49,108 nucleotides of DNA, from assembly GCF_016937615.1 (NCBI RefSeq), contig NZ_JAFHKI010000005.1:1-49108 (forward strand). The letters run 5' to 3'. Position numbers and translations under genes: made by a program. The notes under the pieces were generated by a model. The model was given only the letters and a program-made list of their open reading frames with translations, ran no database searches and was not told where the DNA came from. Positions 1 through 7,349 of this stretch are shown here, in pieces. This DNA is from Pseudomonas lactucae (lineage in GTDB: Bacteria; Pseudomonadota; Gammaproteobacteria; Pseudomonadales; Pseudomonadaceae). The stretch's first letter is position 1, and each line of letters starts with the position of its first letter.

Positions 1-180
1 TGAGCCAGGGCGGCGTGAGGCCCCAGCGGGCGCGGCCAGGGTGCGCTGGCCCGCGCCGGCGCGCTGGATCAGCACCGAATCATTTGGGGAGATGTTCCAC
101 TGGGCCTGCTGGTCGGCCGGAAAGCCCGGCAAGGCAGCAAAGGCGGGATTCCAGCGAAACAGGGCATAACGTCCACACAT
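1..180 (-). CDS. SRAP (YedK/HMCES-like) protein, 5' part, with a frameshift
   Basis: This is the N-terminal part of an SOS-response-associated peptidase family protein, which in known members crosslinks to abasic sites in single-stranded DNA. The start at 180 gives MCGRYALF; Cys2, exposed after removal of Met1, is the family's catalytic residue. A WNISPN segment follows, like the family's N-I-x-P region. The expected RWGLTPPWL motif is present at the window edge but in another frame. Restoring one G (plus strand) near 34-35 joins the two parts. The rest of the gene lies outside the window. The family call is by motif and fairly sure. The frameshift is more likely a sequence error than a real mutation. 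Confidence 0.72.
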   Translation of the reverse strand, partial: MCGRYALFRWNPAFAALPGFPADQQAQWNISPNDSVLIQRAGAGQRTLAAPAGASRRPGS

Positions 181-216
181 GGGGCAACACGACTCTTGGG
201 TAAACCGACCGACAGC

Positions 217-477
217 CTAACAGACCAGCACGTCGGGAAAGCTGTCGGGTTCATCGCCGGGCAAGGGTTGCGCGCCGATATAGGCAGTAATCAGCTCGCG
301 GGCATCGACGGCTCGGTCGTTATCCACTTCCAACCCCAACAAGCCGAAGATCGGCAGCTCGCCGGTGCCGCCGAGCAAATGGCGCCCCACCAGATGCGCC
401 TCAATGCCCTCGCTGGCGAGCATCTGTTGCAGCAACTCGCCTTCCATGAGGTTTTCCGGTTCGTAGATTCGCTGCAT
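217..477 (-). CDS. DUF2007-type putative signal-transducing protein
   Basis: A small 86-residue protein beginning MQRIYEPENLMEGELLQQML. It matches the DUF2007 pattern: a short ferredoxin-like fold opening with a hydrophobic strand, an E-A/G-x-x-L-x-x-L-L helix, then a G-I-E-A-H strand and a predicted ligand-binding surface. It has no signal peptide or membrane segment. It lies 11 bases downstream of the CPXCG gene on the same strand, so the two are probably co-transcribed. The biochemical role of the family is not established; the name putative signal transducing protein is only a database label. Confidence 0.8.
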   Translation of the reverse strand: MQRIYEPENLMEGELLQQMLASEGIEAHLVGRHLLGGTGELPIFGLLGLEVDNDRAVDARELITAYIGAQPLPGDEPDSFPDVLVC

Positions 478-488
478 CGCCTTACCCG

Positions 489-671
489 CTATTCATTTTC
501 GCTACGGACCTCGAGCATCCACTCGTCACCATGTACCTGCAGGTCGAAAATGACCGGTCTGCAACACACCTGACAGTCTTCTATGTAAGCCTGATCTCCG
601 CCGGACAAATCCACCGCCGTCTCGACCTCTTCACCACAATAAGGACAATCGTACGTCGCAGTTTCCAGCAT
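489..671 (-). CDS. CPXCG-motif cysteine-rich small protein
   Basis: A 60-residue protein starting MLETATYDCPYCGEEVETAV. It carries two cysteine pairs, CPYC near residues 9-12 and CQVC near 34-37, a spacing that should bind one zinc ion as a small zinc ribbon. This is the known family of CPXCG-motif cysteine-rich proteins, of unknown function. It has no export signal and is acidic, so a cytoplasmic metal-binding adaptor is possible but unproven. It probably forms a two-gene unit with the DUF2007 gene downstream. Transcription runs away from the acyltransferase gene at 801. Confidence 0.82.
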   Translation of the reverse strand: MLETATYDCPYCGEEVETAVDLSGGDQAYIEDCQVCCRPVIFDLQVHGDEWMLEVRSENE

Positions 672-800
672 CGCAGTCTCCCAAGTGACTTGTGCGTATA
701 ATCGCCGGTCTATTTACAGGGTTATTTTCGGCCAGGCCCATTACCTGGTCCGCACCCTGGTATTTCCTTTACTTACCCTAGCCGTTTCTAACAAGAGAGC

Positions 801-1967
801 ATGATGGGCGAATTCGATACCATCCGACCTTACAACGACAGCGAAGTCCCGGCAGTGCTGGACCGGCTGTTCAGTGACAAGGCCTTTCTGGACATCCTGA
901 CCCACTTCCGCTTCCCACGCTTCGCCGGCCCCCTGGGCTGGCTGCTCAAGCCGATGATCGCCCGCAAGCTGCGCCGTGAATTCGCTGGTGTCACCACCGT
1001 GGCGACGCTGCAGGATAAAGTCGAGTACTACGTCGACCACACCATCGACCGGGCGACCGACGGCGTGACCTATACCGGCGTCGAACAGCTCAAATCGGGC
1101 ACCGCCTACCTGTTCCTGGCCAACCACCGCGATATCGTGATGGACCCGGCCTTCGTCAACTACGCCGTGTACCACGCCGGCCTGCCGACGCCGCGTATCG
1201 CCATCGGCGACAACCTGCTGCAAAAGCCGTTTGTCAGCGACCTGATGCGCCTGAACAAGAGCTTTATCGTGCACCGTTCGATCACCGGGCGAAAGGAGAA
1301 GATGGCGGCATTCAACCTGCTGTCGGCCTACATCAACCATTCGATCCGCCACGATTGCCAGTCGATCTGGATCGCCCAAGCCGAAGGCCGTGCCAAGGAT
1401 GGGGATGACCGCACCGAATCGGCGATCCTCAAGATGTTCCACGTCAGCCGCAAGGACGAGCCGTTCGCCGAAGTGATCCAGTCGCTGAACCTGACGCCGG
1501 TGTCCATCAGCTACGAGTACGACCCGTGTGACTCGGCCAAGGCACGCGAGCTGTATATACGCGCCACCACCGGCACCTACGTCAAGGCGCCGGGCGAGGA
1601 TGACGTGAGCATTGCCTTGGGCATTACCGGCTACAAAGGCCGCGTGCATATCAACTTCGCGCCGCCGATTACCGAGCGTTTCGAAGACACCAAGGTACTG
1701 GCCGTGGAAATGGACCGGCAGATTCTGAGCGGTTATCGGTTGTTCCCGGTGCACTACCTGGCCTACGCCCAGTGGAGCGACGCCGACCCGCAACTGCAGG
1801 TGCCCGAAGCGGCCGAGCTGTTCCCAGCGGAGGAACTGGCCAAGGCGAAAGCGGAATGGGAGCGGCGCTTGAACGAGTGCCCGGCAGAACACCGGCCCTA
1901 CCTGGTGGTGCAGTATGCGACGCCGGTGCGTAACCAGTACCGTGTTAAAGCAGGCATTGCCCTGTAA
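801..1967 (+). CDS. PlsC-family acyltransferase (1-acylglycerol-3-phosphate acyltransferase-like)
   Basis: A 388-residue protein with a central acyltransferase domain, roughly residues 90-290. Its block I reads NHRDIVMD (His109 to Asp115), where most relatives have H-x4-D; here five residues separate His and Asp. A later QAEGRAKDGDD segment (about residue 195) resembles the E-G-x-R-x-x-x-G block that binds the phosphate of the acceptor. No clear transmembrane helix is seen, so peripheral membrane attachment is likely. The start ATG at 801 follows AAGAGAG; the ATG at 804 is equally possible. It probably transfers an acyl chain to a lysophospholipid or related acceptor; the exact substrate cannot be read from sequence. 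Confidence 0.8.
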   Translation: MMGEFDTIRPYNDSEVPAVLDRLFSDKAFLDILTHFRFPRFAGPLGWLLKPMIARKLRREFAGVTTVATLQDKVEYYVDHTIDRATDGVTYTGVEQLKSGTAYLFLANHRDIVMDPAFVNYAVYHAGLPTPRIAIGDNLLQKPFVSDLMRLNKSFIVHRSITGRKEKMAAFNLLSAYINHSIRHDCQSIWIAQAEGRAKDGDDRTESAILKMFHVSRKDEPFAEVIQSLNLTPVSISYEYDPCDSAKARELYIRATTGTYVKAPGEDDVSIALGITGYKGRVHINFAPPITERFEDTKVLAVEMDRQILSGYRLFPVHYLAYAQWSDADPQLQVPEAAELFPAEELAKAKAEWERRLNECPAEHRPYLVVQYATPVRNQYRVKAGIAL

Positions 1968-1999
1968 ACACAGAGCAAACAATGTGTGTGGCGGTGTCC

Positions 2000-2257
2000 T
2001 TAGATATGAGTGCTGAGCCAGGAGATGCTCAGCGCCAGCCCAAGGCAGGCGAAGCCGATTCGGTACGCCACACGGTTCGCCCGCTCGGTGCGCACATCCA
2101 GAAACAGCATGGGTTGGTCGATCGCGCGGTCTTCACTTTGCGTGGCCAGGTCGGCCATCGCGCGTTGCTCGCGCAGGCGGGTCATGCACAACAGCGCGGC
2201 ACCCGGCAGGGCCACGGCTAACGCTACAACGTTGGTCAAAAGTGCGGGCAGTGCCAT
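2000..2257 (-). CDS. Small two-helix membrane protein of unknown function
   Basis: An 85-residue product starting MALPALLTNVVALAVALPGA. It has one hydrophobic segment at about residues 5-25 and a second at about residues 65-82, separated by a charged stretch rich in Arg, Glu and Asp. This suggests an inner-membrane protein with a short cytoplasmic loop. No family was recognised. It converges with the acyltransferase gene, 32 bases away. I keep it because of the consistent two-helix pattern and because the opposite-strand frames look like noise, but there is no functional evidence. Confidence 0.6.
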   Translation of the reverse strand: MALPALLTNVVALAVALPGAALLCMTRLREQRAMADLATQSEDRAIDQPMLFLDVRTERANRVAYRIGFACLGLALSISWLSTHI

Positions 2258-2377
2258 CGCAAACCTCAGTGACGCAGTATCCGGGTATCGGCTCAGCTAC
2301 AAACCTGAACGATAGTGGCGTCCAGCACCAAAAATGCTCCATCCCCCATGAACGGCTAATGTATCCAGTAATTTACA

Positions 2378-2395
2378 GCGTCACCTGAACGTCAC
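2378..2395 (+). promoter_or_regulatory. Possible Pho box (two GTCA heptamers)
   Basis: Two heptamers, GCGTCAC and ACGTCAC, are spaced 11 bases apart (7 + 4 + 7), the geometry of a PhoB binding site (consensus CTGTCAT-N4-CTGTCAT). Each matches the consensus at only four of seven positions, all in the GTCA core. The site ends 45 bases before the start of the gene at 2441, where a PhoB-activated -35 region would be expected. This is a weak match and an inference only. Confidence 0.35.
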
Positions 2396-2440
2396 CTTAA
2401 CAAGCCACTCTGTTGCCCTTCGAACATACGGGAGCTTGTC

Positions 2441-2650
2441 ATGTTGCACGCGCACAACCAGGATCGGCTGTATCTGATTGCCCAAAGCGATGAGCAGGAA
2501 GCGCTGATCGGAGGTCTGGCGTTCAACGTTCAGGATCGCCACTGGCTGGTGTATTGCGCCCTTGGCGGGCACCAGCATGCGGACTTGCCGGAGGCCGACC
2601 TGTTGACGGGCGTGAGCCTGCTGGACTTCTGTATCGACACCGCCGCTTGA
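2441..2650 (+). CDS. Small protein of unknown function
   Basis: A 69-residue protein starting MLHAHNQDRLYLIAQSDEQE. It has no signal peptide, membrane segment or metal-binding cysteine pair. The composition is balanced and slightly acidic, with alternating hydrophobic residues (RLYLIAQ, HWLVYCAL) suggesting a small beta-rich cytoplasmic domain. The start is supported by GGGAG ahead of the ATG. A strong terminator follows 14 bases after the stop codon, so it is probably a one-gene unit. A possible Pho box lies upstream, hinting at induction by phosphate shortage. I do not recognise a family. Confidence 0.62.
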   Translation: MLHAHNQDRLYLIAQSDEQEALIGGLAFNVQDRHWLVYCALGGHQHADLPEADLLTGVSLLDFCIDTAA

Positions 2651-2663
2651 ACGATCAGGCACA

Positions 2664-2698
2664 AAAAAACCGGACTCATCACTGAGTCGGTTTTTTTG
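2664..2698. terminator. Bidirectional rho-independent terminator
   Basis: A run of seven A, a stem of CCGGACTCA pairing with TGAGTCGG (one bulged G) around a TCAC loop, then a run of T. The A run and T run allow it to work in both directions, ending the small gene at 2441 and yajG from the other side. Confidence 0.88.
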
Positions 2699-2706
2699 TT
2701 GGAGGG

Positions 2707-3294
2707 TTATTGCGAACTGAGCAGCGAACCGATGCTGGGGTCCTTGAATAGACGCGTCAACGCGTCACTCAGGACATCGCTGACCAGCTTTGTGTTGGTC
2801 TCCTGGTTCGGCGACATGCCAAAGCGCTGGTTCAGCGACGCACCGTAACGGCCGCTGTAGCGACGGGTGCCGGCGGTGACGTCGGACTTGAAGGTTGCGC
2901 CGATGGCGGCTTCAGTCACATAGAGGCCTTCCTTGGGCGACTGATACTTCAGTTCGGCCAGGGTAATGGTCAACTGGGGAGCGCCCGGCGCGTTAGGGCT
3001 CGGCGTGAAGCCCAGCAGGCGTACGGCGGCTTCAGCCTGGGCCTGCAGCTTGGGCAGCACGTCCTGGCCGGTCACGGAAATGAGCGCGGTCTCGGGGTAC
3101 AAGCCACCACGGGAACCCAAGGTCGGCGACGGACGACCATCCACCACCCGCACCGACACCGGCTGGCCGTGACCCACCGGGGCCAACTGCGTGGTGAGCT
3201 TCGGTTGCGGGCTGAGTTGTTGCGGGCTGTTGGCGCAGCCAACCAGGGTCAAGCTGGTCACAGTGATCAAACCGAACAACAGGCGTTGCAACAT
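2707..3294 (-). CDS. yajG: YajG-family lipoprotein
   Basis: A 195-residue outer-membrane lipoprotein candidate. The N-terminus (MLQRLLFGLITVTSLTLVGC) is a lipoprotein signal peptide ending in the lipobox LVGC, with Cys20 as the acylated residue. The mature part contains the V-x-V-x-D-x-R-P segment typical of YajG proteins, then alternating beta strands and helices, as in related small envelope lipoproteins. It is a single gene on the minus strand ended by the terminator at 2664-2698. In E. coli yajG neighbours ampG and bolA, which are absent here. Its function is unknown; the family assignment is good. Confidence 0.82.
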   Translation of the reverse strand: MLQRLLFGLITVTSLTLVGCANSPQQLSPQPKLTTQLAPVGHGQPVSVRVVDGRPSPTLGSRGGLYPETALISVTGQDVLPKLQAQAEAAVRLLGFTPSPNAPGAPQLTITLAELKYQSPKEGLYVTEAAIGATFKSDVTAGTRRYSGRYGASLNQRFGMSPNQETNTKLVSDVLSDALTRLFKDPSIGSLLSSQ

Positions 3295-3405
3295 GCGCTT
3301 CTCTCCAGAAAATCAGGTACCGACAGGCCGGCAGTATAACGGGGCGCCGCCGCAGGGAACCAGCATCAGTTACAACCTATGACCCACTGATCCGACCGCG
3401 GTTCG

Positions 3406-3445
3406 CTGTCACCGATATGTCATCGCCGTTACATCGGCTCGTCAT
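3406..3445 (+). promoter_or_regulatory. Pho-box-like array of four heptamers
   Basis: Four heptamers follow each other with exact 11-base periodicity: CTGTCAC (3406), ATGTCAT (3417), GTTACAT (3428) and TCGTCAT (3439), each separated by four bases. The PhoB site consensus is CTGTCAT-N4-CTGTCAT, and the first pair matches 12 of 14 positions. The array ends 44 bases before the start codon of the gene at 3490 and ahead of its ribosome binding site, the right place for a PhoB-activated promoter. Phosphate regulation is inferred from the pattern only. Confidence 0.62.
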
Positions 3446-3489
3446 CCCGGCAAGGCACGCTTGGCCTCAATCTCAGGAGGTCCATTGCC

Positions 3490-3723
3490 ATGCAATTTCT
3501 CTTCTCGCTGTTTAGCCGCAAGCCCGCCCCTCGCCGGTTTGCCCGACTTGATGCGCAAGGCCGCTGCCAGGCGTTCAAGGAATGCAGCCAGCCGCCCGTA
3601 GGCGAAGGCTGGGTGGAAATCGATGAAATTCGCCTGAGCTGGATGCACCAGCCGCTGCCCGCCCGCGCCCGTGTCAGCGCACGCCCCGTGCAGTCGTCGC
3701 GGCACCAGCCGTTGGCCGCCTGA
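3490..3723 (+). CDS. Small basic protein of unknown function, possibly phosphate-regulated
   Basis: A 77-residue protein starting MQFLFSLFSRKPAPRRFARL. A perfect AGGAGG ribosome binding site sits just upstream of the ATG, so translation should be strong. The first eight residues are hydrophobic but too short for a membrane helix or signal peptide. The protein is rich in Arg and ends in an Arg/Ser/Pro-rich tail. A core segment (GEGWVEIDEIRLSWM) looks like a beta strand region. I recognise no family. The Pho-box-like array immediately upstream suggests expression under phosphate limitation. Confidence 0.66.
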   Translation: MQFLFSLFSRKPAPRRFARLDAQGRCQAFKECSQPPVGEGWVEIDEIRLSWMHQPLPARARVSARPVQSSRHQPLAA

Positions 3724-4400
3724 CCGAATACCTAATAAAAGTCATAAAACACGCCCATTTCCCTGACGTTCTTCGCTACAATCTCCCCCCGATTATAAGG
3801 ACGTCTCCTGATCGGGCCTCGCAGCACGTTAATGCCTCGGTATTAACCCCCAAGAATCGCCCACAGAGAGCCGCCCACACAGATCGAGTGAAGCTGGCGC
3901 GCTTGCTGTTTCCTTTGCAAACCACCCGCCTCTACCGAATCTGCCAGAGCTGCCATTGCGCTCGGCCACCGTGCCAGGCCGGGGCAGCCCTTTTTTGAGG
4001 TTCACGTCTTCAAAAGAGCGTGAAAAAACGGGTTTTCACAACTTCACAAGAGTGTGGCGAGCAAATGAATAGTTTGGCGTTTGTACAAGCACCATCAGCG
4101 TCTGGAACAGCCCAATCACACAGGACCGAGTATTCCTCAATCACCGGAGCTTGAGCCTGTCCGCTACGGATTGATTGCACGAATTGCACGCTTTGACCAT
4201 AAGTCGAATTGCCACAGACGCCCATGAATGCGTTCATAGGCGAATGAGGCAGGCAGGAAGCGTGCGCTGACGTTGCAAAGAATTGCGAAACGGACATGGC
4301 GATCCTGGCCATGGGTAACCTGGGGCAACACGTGAACCGCCCCGTCACTCCTGGCAGCCATGCCGTCAATTTGGTGCTGCAGATTTTGGAGACGCGTTAA
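3724..4400 (+). other. Long non-coding leader ahead of mqo
   Basis: A 677-base stretch without a convincing gene. A TACAAT -10-like element at 3777-3782 lacks a clear -35 partner. A weak hairpin (TGCC at 3972, GGCA at 3983) is followed by GCCC and six T at 3991-3996, so a short transcript of about 200 bases could end there. A 29-codon reading frame begins at 4065 (MNSLAFVQAP) and ends at 4154, without a strong ribosome binding site. A minus-strand frame across 4010-4369 has no coding character. The rest, up to GGAGACG before mqo, shows nothing I recognise. It may be a regulated leader or hold a small RNA. Confidence 0.4.
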
Positions 4401-5909
4401 ATGGCGCATAACGAAGCAGTCGACGTAGTTCTGGTAGGGGCCGGCATCATGAGTGCCACCCTGGCCGTACTGCTCAAAGAGCTCGACCCCGGCCTCACGC
4501 TGGAAGTCGTTGAGCTGATGGATTCGGGTGCCGCGGAGAGTTCCAACCCGTGGAACAACGCCGGTACCGGCCACGCCGGGCTGTGTGAGCTGAACTACAC
4601 GCCCCAGGCCGCCGATGGCTCCATCGACATCAAGAAAGCCATCCACATCAACACCCAGTTCGAGGTGTCGAAGCAGTTCTGGGCGTACCTGACCAAAAAG
4701 GGCACCTTTGGCTCGTCCAAATCCTTTATCAGCCCAGTGCCGCACCTGAGCTTCGTGCAGGGTGAAAAAGGCGTTTCGTTCCTCAAGAAGCGCTTTGAAA
4801 CCCTCAGCCGGCACCACGCGTTTTCGGATATGCACTACACCGAAGACCGCGGCGAAATGGCTGAGTGGATGCCGCTGATGATGCCGGGCCGCCCGCTCGA
4901 CGAAAAAATCGCCGCCACTCGCGTCATGAACGGCACCGACGTCAACTTCGGCGCCCTGACCAACCAATTGCTCGGCCACCTGACCAGCTCGCCGGACGCC
5001 CAGGTCAAATACTGCAAGCGCGTCACCGGTCTCAAGCGCAACGGCGCCGGCTGGACGGTGAGCATCAAGGACGTCAACAGCGGTAACAGCCGTGAGGTCG
5101 ACGCCAAATTCGTGTTCCTTGGCGCCGGCGGCGCGGCCCTGCCGCTGTTGCAAGCCTCGGGTATCGAAGAGAGCAAAGGCTTCGGCGGTTTCCCGGTCAG
5201 TGGCCAGTGGCTGCGTTGCGACAACCCGGAGGTGGTCAAGCACCACCAGGCCAAGGTCTACAGCCAGGCCGCCGTGGGCTCGCCGCCGATGTCCGTGCCG
5301 CACCTGGATACCCGCGTGGTGGATGGCAAAAAGTCCCTGCTGTTTGGACCCTACGCCGGTTTCACCACCAAGTTCCTCAAACACGGCTCGTTCCTTGACC
5401 TGCCGATGTCGATTCGCGCCGGCAACATCGGCCCGATGCTGGCCGTGGCACGCGACAACATGGACCTGACCAAGTACCTGGTCAGCGAAGTGCGCCAATC
5501 CATGGAGCAGCGCCTGGAATCCCTGCGTCGCTTCTACCCGGAGGCGAAAGCCGAAGACTGGCGCCTGGAAGTGGCCGGCCAACGGGTGCAGATCATCAAG
5601 AAAGACCCGAAAAAAGGCGGCGTACTGCAATTCGGCACCGAGCTGGTCGCGGCCAAGGACGGTTCGCTGGCGGCGCTGCTGGGCGCCTCTCCGGGCGCGT
5701 CGGTGACGGTATCGATCATGCTGGAACTAATCGAACGTTGCTTCCCGCACAAAGCTGCCGGTGAGTGGGCGACCAAGCTGCACGAGATCTTCCCGGCTCG
5801 GGAAAAGGTACTGGAGACGGACGCCGAGCTGTATCGCACGATCAATACGCAGAACAACATCAGCCTGGAACTGGTTGAGCAAAGCAACGAGGCCGAAAGC
5901 TACGCTTGA
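4401..5909 (+). CDS. mqo: Malate:quinone oxidoreductase
   Basis: A 502-residue FAD-dependent enzyme that oxidises malate to oxaloacetate and passes electrons to quinone; it is a peripheral protein on the inner face of the cytoplasmic membrane and replaces or supplements malate dehydrogenase in the TCA cycle. The N-terminus [16 protein letters not shown] is the dinucleotide-binding G-x-G-x-x-S motif. [19 protein letters not shown] is the family-specific segment for FAD and substrate binding, and the C-terminal [16 protein letters not shown] region is conserved in Mqo. The length is normal. GGAGACG precedes the ATG. It appears to be transcribed alone, from somewhere in the 677-base upstream region, and is ended by the terminator at 5924. 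Confidence 0.96.
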   Translation: MAHNEAVDVVLVGAGIMSATLAVLLKELDPGLTLEVVELMDSGAAESSNPWNNAGTGHAGLCELNYTPQAADGSIDIKKAIHINTQFEVSKQFWAYLTKKGTFGSSKSFISPVPHLSFVQGEKGVSFLKKRFETLSRHHAFSDMHYTEDRGEMAEWMPLMMPGRPLDEKIAATRVMNGTDVNFGALTNQLLGHLTSSPDAQVKYCKRVTGLKRNGAGWTVSIKDVNSGNSREVDAKFVFLGAGGAALPLLQASGIEESKGFGGFPVSGQWLRCDNPEVVKHHQAKVYSQAAVGSPPMSVPHLDTRVVDGKKSLLFGPYAGFTTKFLKHGSFLDLPMSIRAGNIGPMLAVARDNMDLTKYLVSEVRQSMEQRLESLRRFYPEAKAEDWRLEVAGQRVQIIKKDPKKGGVLQFGTELVAAKDGSLAALLGASPGASVTVSIMLELIERCFPHKAAGEWATKLHEIFPAREKVLETDAELYRTINTQNNISLELVEQSNEAESYA

Positions 5910-5923
5910 GGCATTGCTGCAAT

Positions 5924-5951
5924 AAAAAACGCCCCTCGGGGGCGTTTTTTT
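5924..5951. terminator. Terminator of mqo (bidirectional)
   Basis: ACGCCCC and GGGGGCGT form a GC-rich stem with a two-base loop, flanked by six A on one side and seven T on the other. It lies 15 bases after the mqo stop codon and just before the end of the convergent gene at 5965, so it can serve both. Confidence 0.92.
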
Positions 5952-5964
5952 ATGGCTCGAATAA

Positions 5965-6252
5965 TCAACCGCGAGCTTTTTCGATCAGCTCAACGTACTC
6001 AGCGGCGTTACGCTGGTCCTTGATCAGATCAACAAACGTCTGGCCATGCTCATCCTTGCCATTCAGGTCCAGGCCGGCGTCCTTGAAAAACCCCAGGAAC
6101 CGCTCGAAATCGTCGATGCGCAGGCCACGGTAGGCCTTGATCAGCTTGTGCAGGGACGGTGAAGTCGCGTCGACCGGCTCGAAGTCCAGGAACAACTTGA
6201 TCTGATCGTCGCCGATCTCGTCACCAATCACCTGTTTCTTATCTTTACGCAT
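5965..6252 (-). CDS. PA4642-family conserved protein
   Basis: A 95-residue, soluble, highly charged protein starting MRKDKKQVIGDEIGDDQIKL. It matches the small Pseudomonas family named after PA4642 of P. aeruginosa, which also lies next to a malate:quinone oxidoreductase gene. It is predicted mainly helical, with an ankyrin-like fragment (GLDLNGKDEHGQTFVDLIKD) in the C-terminal half: the G-x-D-x-N-x-K-D-x-x-G-x-T-x-x-D pattern resembles part of one ankyrin repeat. No catalytic motif is visible and the function is unknown. Its conserved neighbourhood with mqo suggests a shared context but not a shared pathway. Confidence 0.78.
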   Translation of the reverse strand: MRKDKKQVIGDEIGDDQIKLFLDFEPVDATSPSLHKLIKAYRGLRIDDFERFLGFFKDAGLDLNGKDEHGQTFVDLIKDQRNAAEYVELIEKARG

Positions 6253-6357
6253 TACCGACTCCAGCCTGCAGACATTTACACGGGGCTTGAAGTCTACCTG
6301 CGAGACGCAAGCTCCGAAAGCGCTGAAGAAACCCTGTGGAAAGGGGCGGTGTTTTTA

Positions 6358-6843
6358 CTACTGGGTACGGACCGCCCCGGTGTGCAAATCCGCCCAGATA
6401 TGCCCATTGGCATAACTGAGAAACTGCACATACAGCGTGTCATTGCGCAGCAGGTCGACGATCACACGGTATTGGGCAACGGGATAAGACAGCGTCAGGG
6501 TCTTGGTCTTGTCGTCAAACACCGGCTTTTTCAGGCTTTTGCTTTCGGCGTCGAAGTTGAGCACGACCTGGCTGATGGTCGCGCCTTTGTTCAGGGACTT
6601 GCCCTTGAGGCGGATCATCAGCGGCGAGGTCACCGGAATCGGCTGTTGGTTGGATTGACGCTGGTTGCCCACCACCACCGCATACTCAGTGACCTGCAAC
6701 AGTTGCTGCTGGTCAGGGCTTTCGGCGCGCAGGGTCAGATCGTCCGGCGGCAGGAACTGCGCATGCATCGGCGCGGGCGCCGCAGCCAAGGGCAGACTGA
6801 GGGTCAGCGCCAGGGCGGCGCAAGTGCGTATCAACAGGCTCAT
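6358..6843 (-). CDS. Exported protein of unknown function
   Basis: A 161-residue protein whose start at 6843 (MSLLIRTCAALALTLSLPLA) gives a clear Sec signal peptide with probable cleavage after an A-x-A motif near residue 21. A GGAG sequence lies just upstream. The mature part, about 140 residues, is rich in polar and beta-branched residues without a recognised domain; a periplasmic beta-rich fold is plausible. It is 35 bases downstream of the cupin gene and likely co-transcribed with hpt and the cupin gene. An upstream extension to 6882 would put extra residues ahead of the signal peptide and is less likely. No function can be given. Confidence 0.68.
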   Translation of the reverse strand: MSLLIRTCAALALTLSLPLAAAPAPMHAQFLPPDDLTLRAESPDQQQLLQVTEYAVVVGNQRQSNQQPIPVTSPLMIRLKGKSLNKGATISQVVLNFDAESKSLKKPVFDDKTKTLTLSYPVAQYRVIVDLLRNDTLYVQFLSYANGHIWADLHTGAVRTQ

Positions 6844-6878
6844 GGGCCGCTCCGTGCGAGATGGCCCAGCACTGTAGC

Positions 6879-7346
6879 TCAATCGAACTGGGCAAGCATC
6901 CAGCGTTGATACTCGACCACATCGGCATCGCCTTCACGCGGCGCCCAATCGGCCAGCTCACCCTCGCCCACCGGACGATAAGGCCCGGCCTTGCACTCGA
7001 ACATCACCGTATCAGGCGCAAGCACCACAAGGCCGTGGAACACGCCAGGCGGCAAATCAACGCCCGCGCACTCGCCGCCCGCCTGCATAACGCGCTTGGC
7101 GATGACTTCACCGGCGTCGTTGAACACCAGCAAACCCAGGCTACCCTTGAGCACCAGCAAGGTTTCCGCCTTGTCCGCGCTCAAGTGCCGATGGGGCGGT
7201 ACATAGGTGCCTGGTTGCAGGCCCACGGCCAGGCGATGACACGGCTCTTCCATCTGGTGGAAGTTATGGTGGTAACGCCCGCGAGGGCTGGCGTCCGCTT
7301 TCTCGGCCAGTTCGGCAAACAGTGTCTGATCAAGAAAGCGAGCCAT
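6879..7346 (-). CDS. WbuC-family cupin metalloprotein
   Basis: A 155-residue protein with a single cupin domain. Two cupin metal-binding motifs are visible: G-x5-H-x-H-x(n)-E (GTYVPPHRHLSADKAETLLV, about residues 46-65) and a later G-V-F-H-G segment. WbuC proteins lie in O-antigen clusters or near salvage genes; their reaction is not established, though metal binding is supported by structures. It starts three bases after the hpt stop codon, so translation is probably coupled to hpt. The domain call is firm; the role is unknown. Confidence 0.83.
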   Translation of the reverse strand: MARFLDQTLFAELAEKADASPRGRYHHNFHQMEEPCHRLAVGLQPGTYVPPHRHLSADKAETLLVLKGSLGLLVFNDAGEVIAKRVMQAGGECAGVDLPPGVFHGLVVLAPDTVMFECKAGPYRPVGEGELADWAPREGDADVVEYQRWMLAQFD

Positions 7347-7349
7347 GAC

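Noticed and set aside
741..1982. 413-codon minus-strand frame opposite the acyltransferase gene
   Set aside because: It is a shadow of a high-GC gene: composition is His, Gln and Val rich with no family motif, while the plus strand has the NHRD acyltransferase core.
3880..3910. Sigma-54 promoter (TGGC...TTGC) in the mqo leader
   Set aside because: TGGC and TTGC are only four bases apart; the -24/-12 elements need a longer, fixed spacing.
4010..4369. 119-codon minus-strand frame in the mqo leader
   Set aside because: No ribosome binding site, no domain, mixed composition, and no conserved neighbour. The region is better described as non-coding.
4164..5630. 488-codon minus-strand frame opposite mqo
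   Set aside because: The plus strand encodes a complete malate:quinone oxidoreductase; the reverse frame has typical shadow composition and no start region signals.
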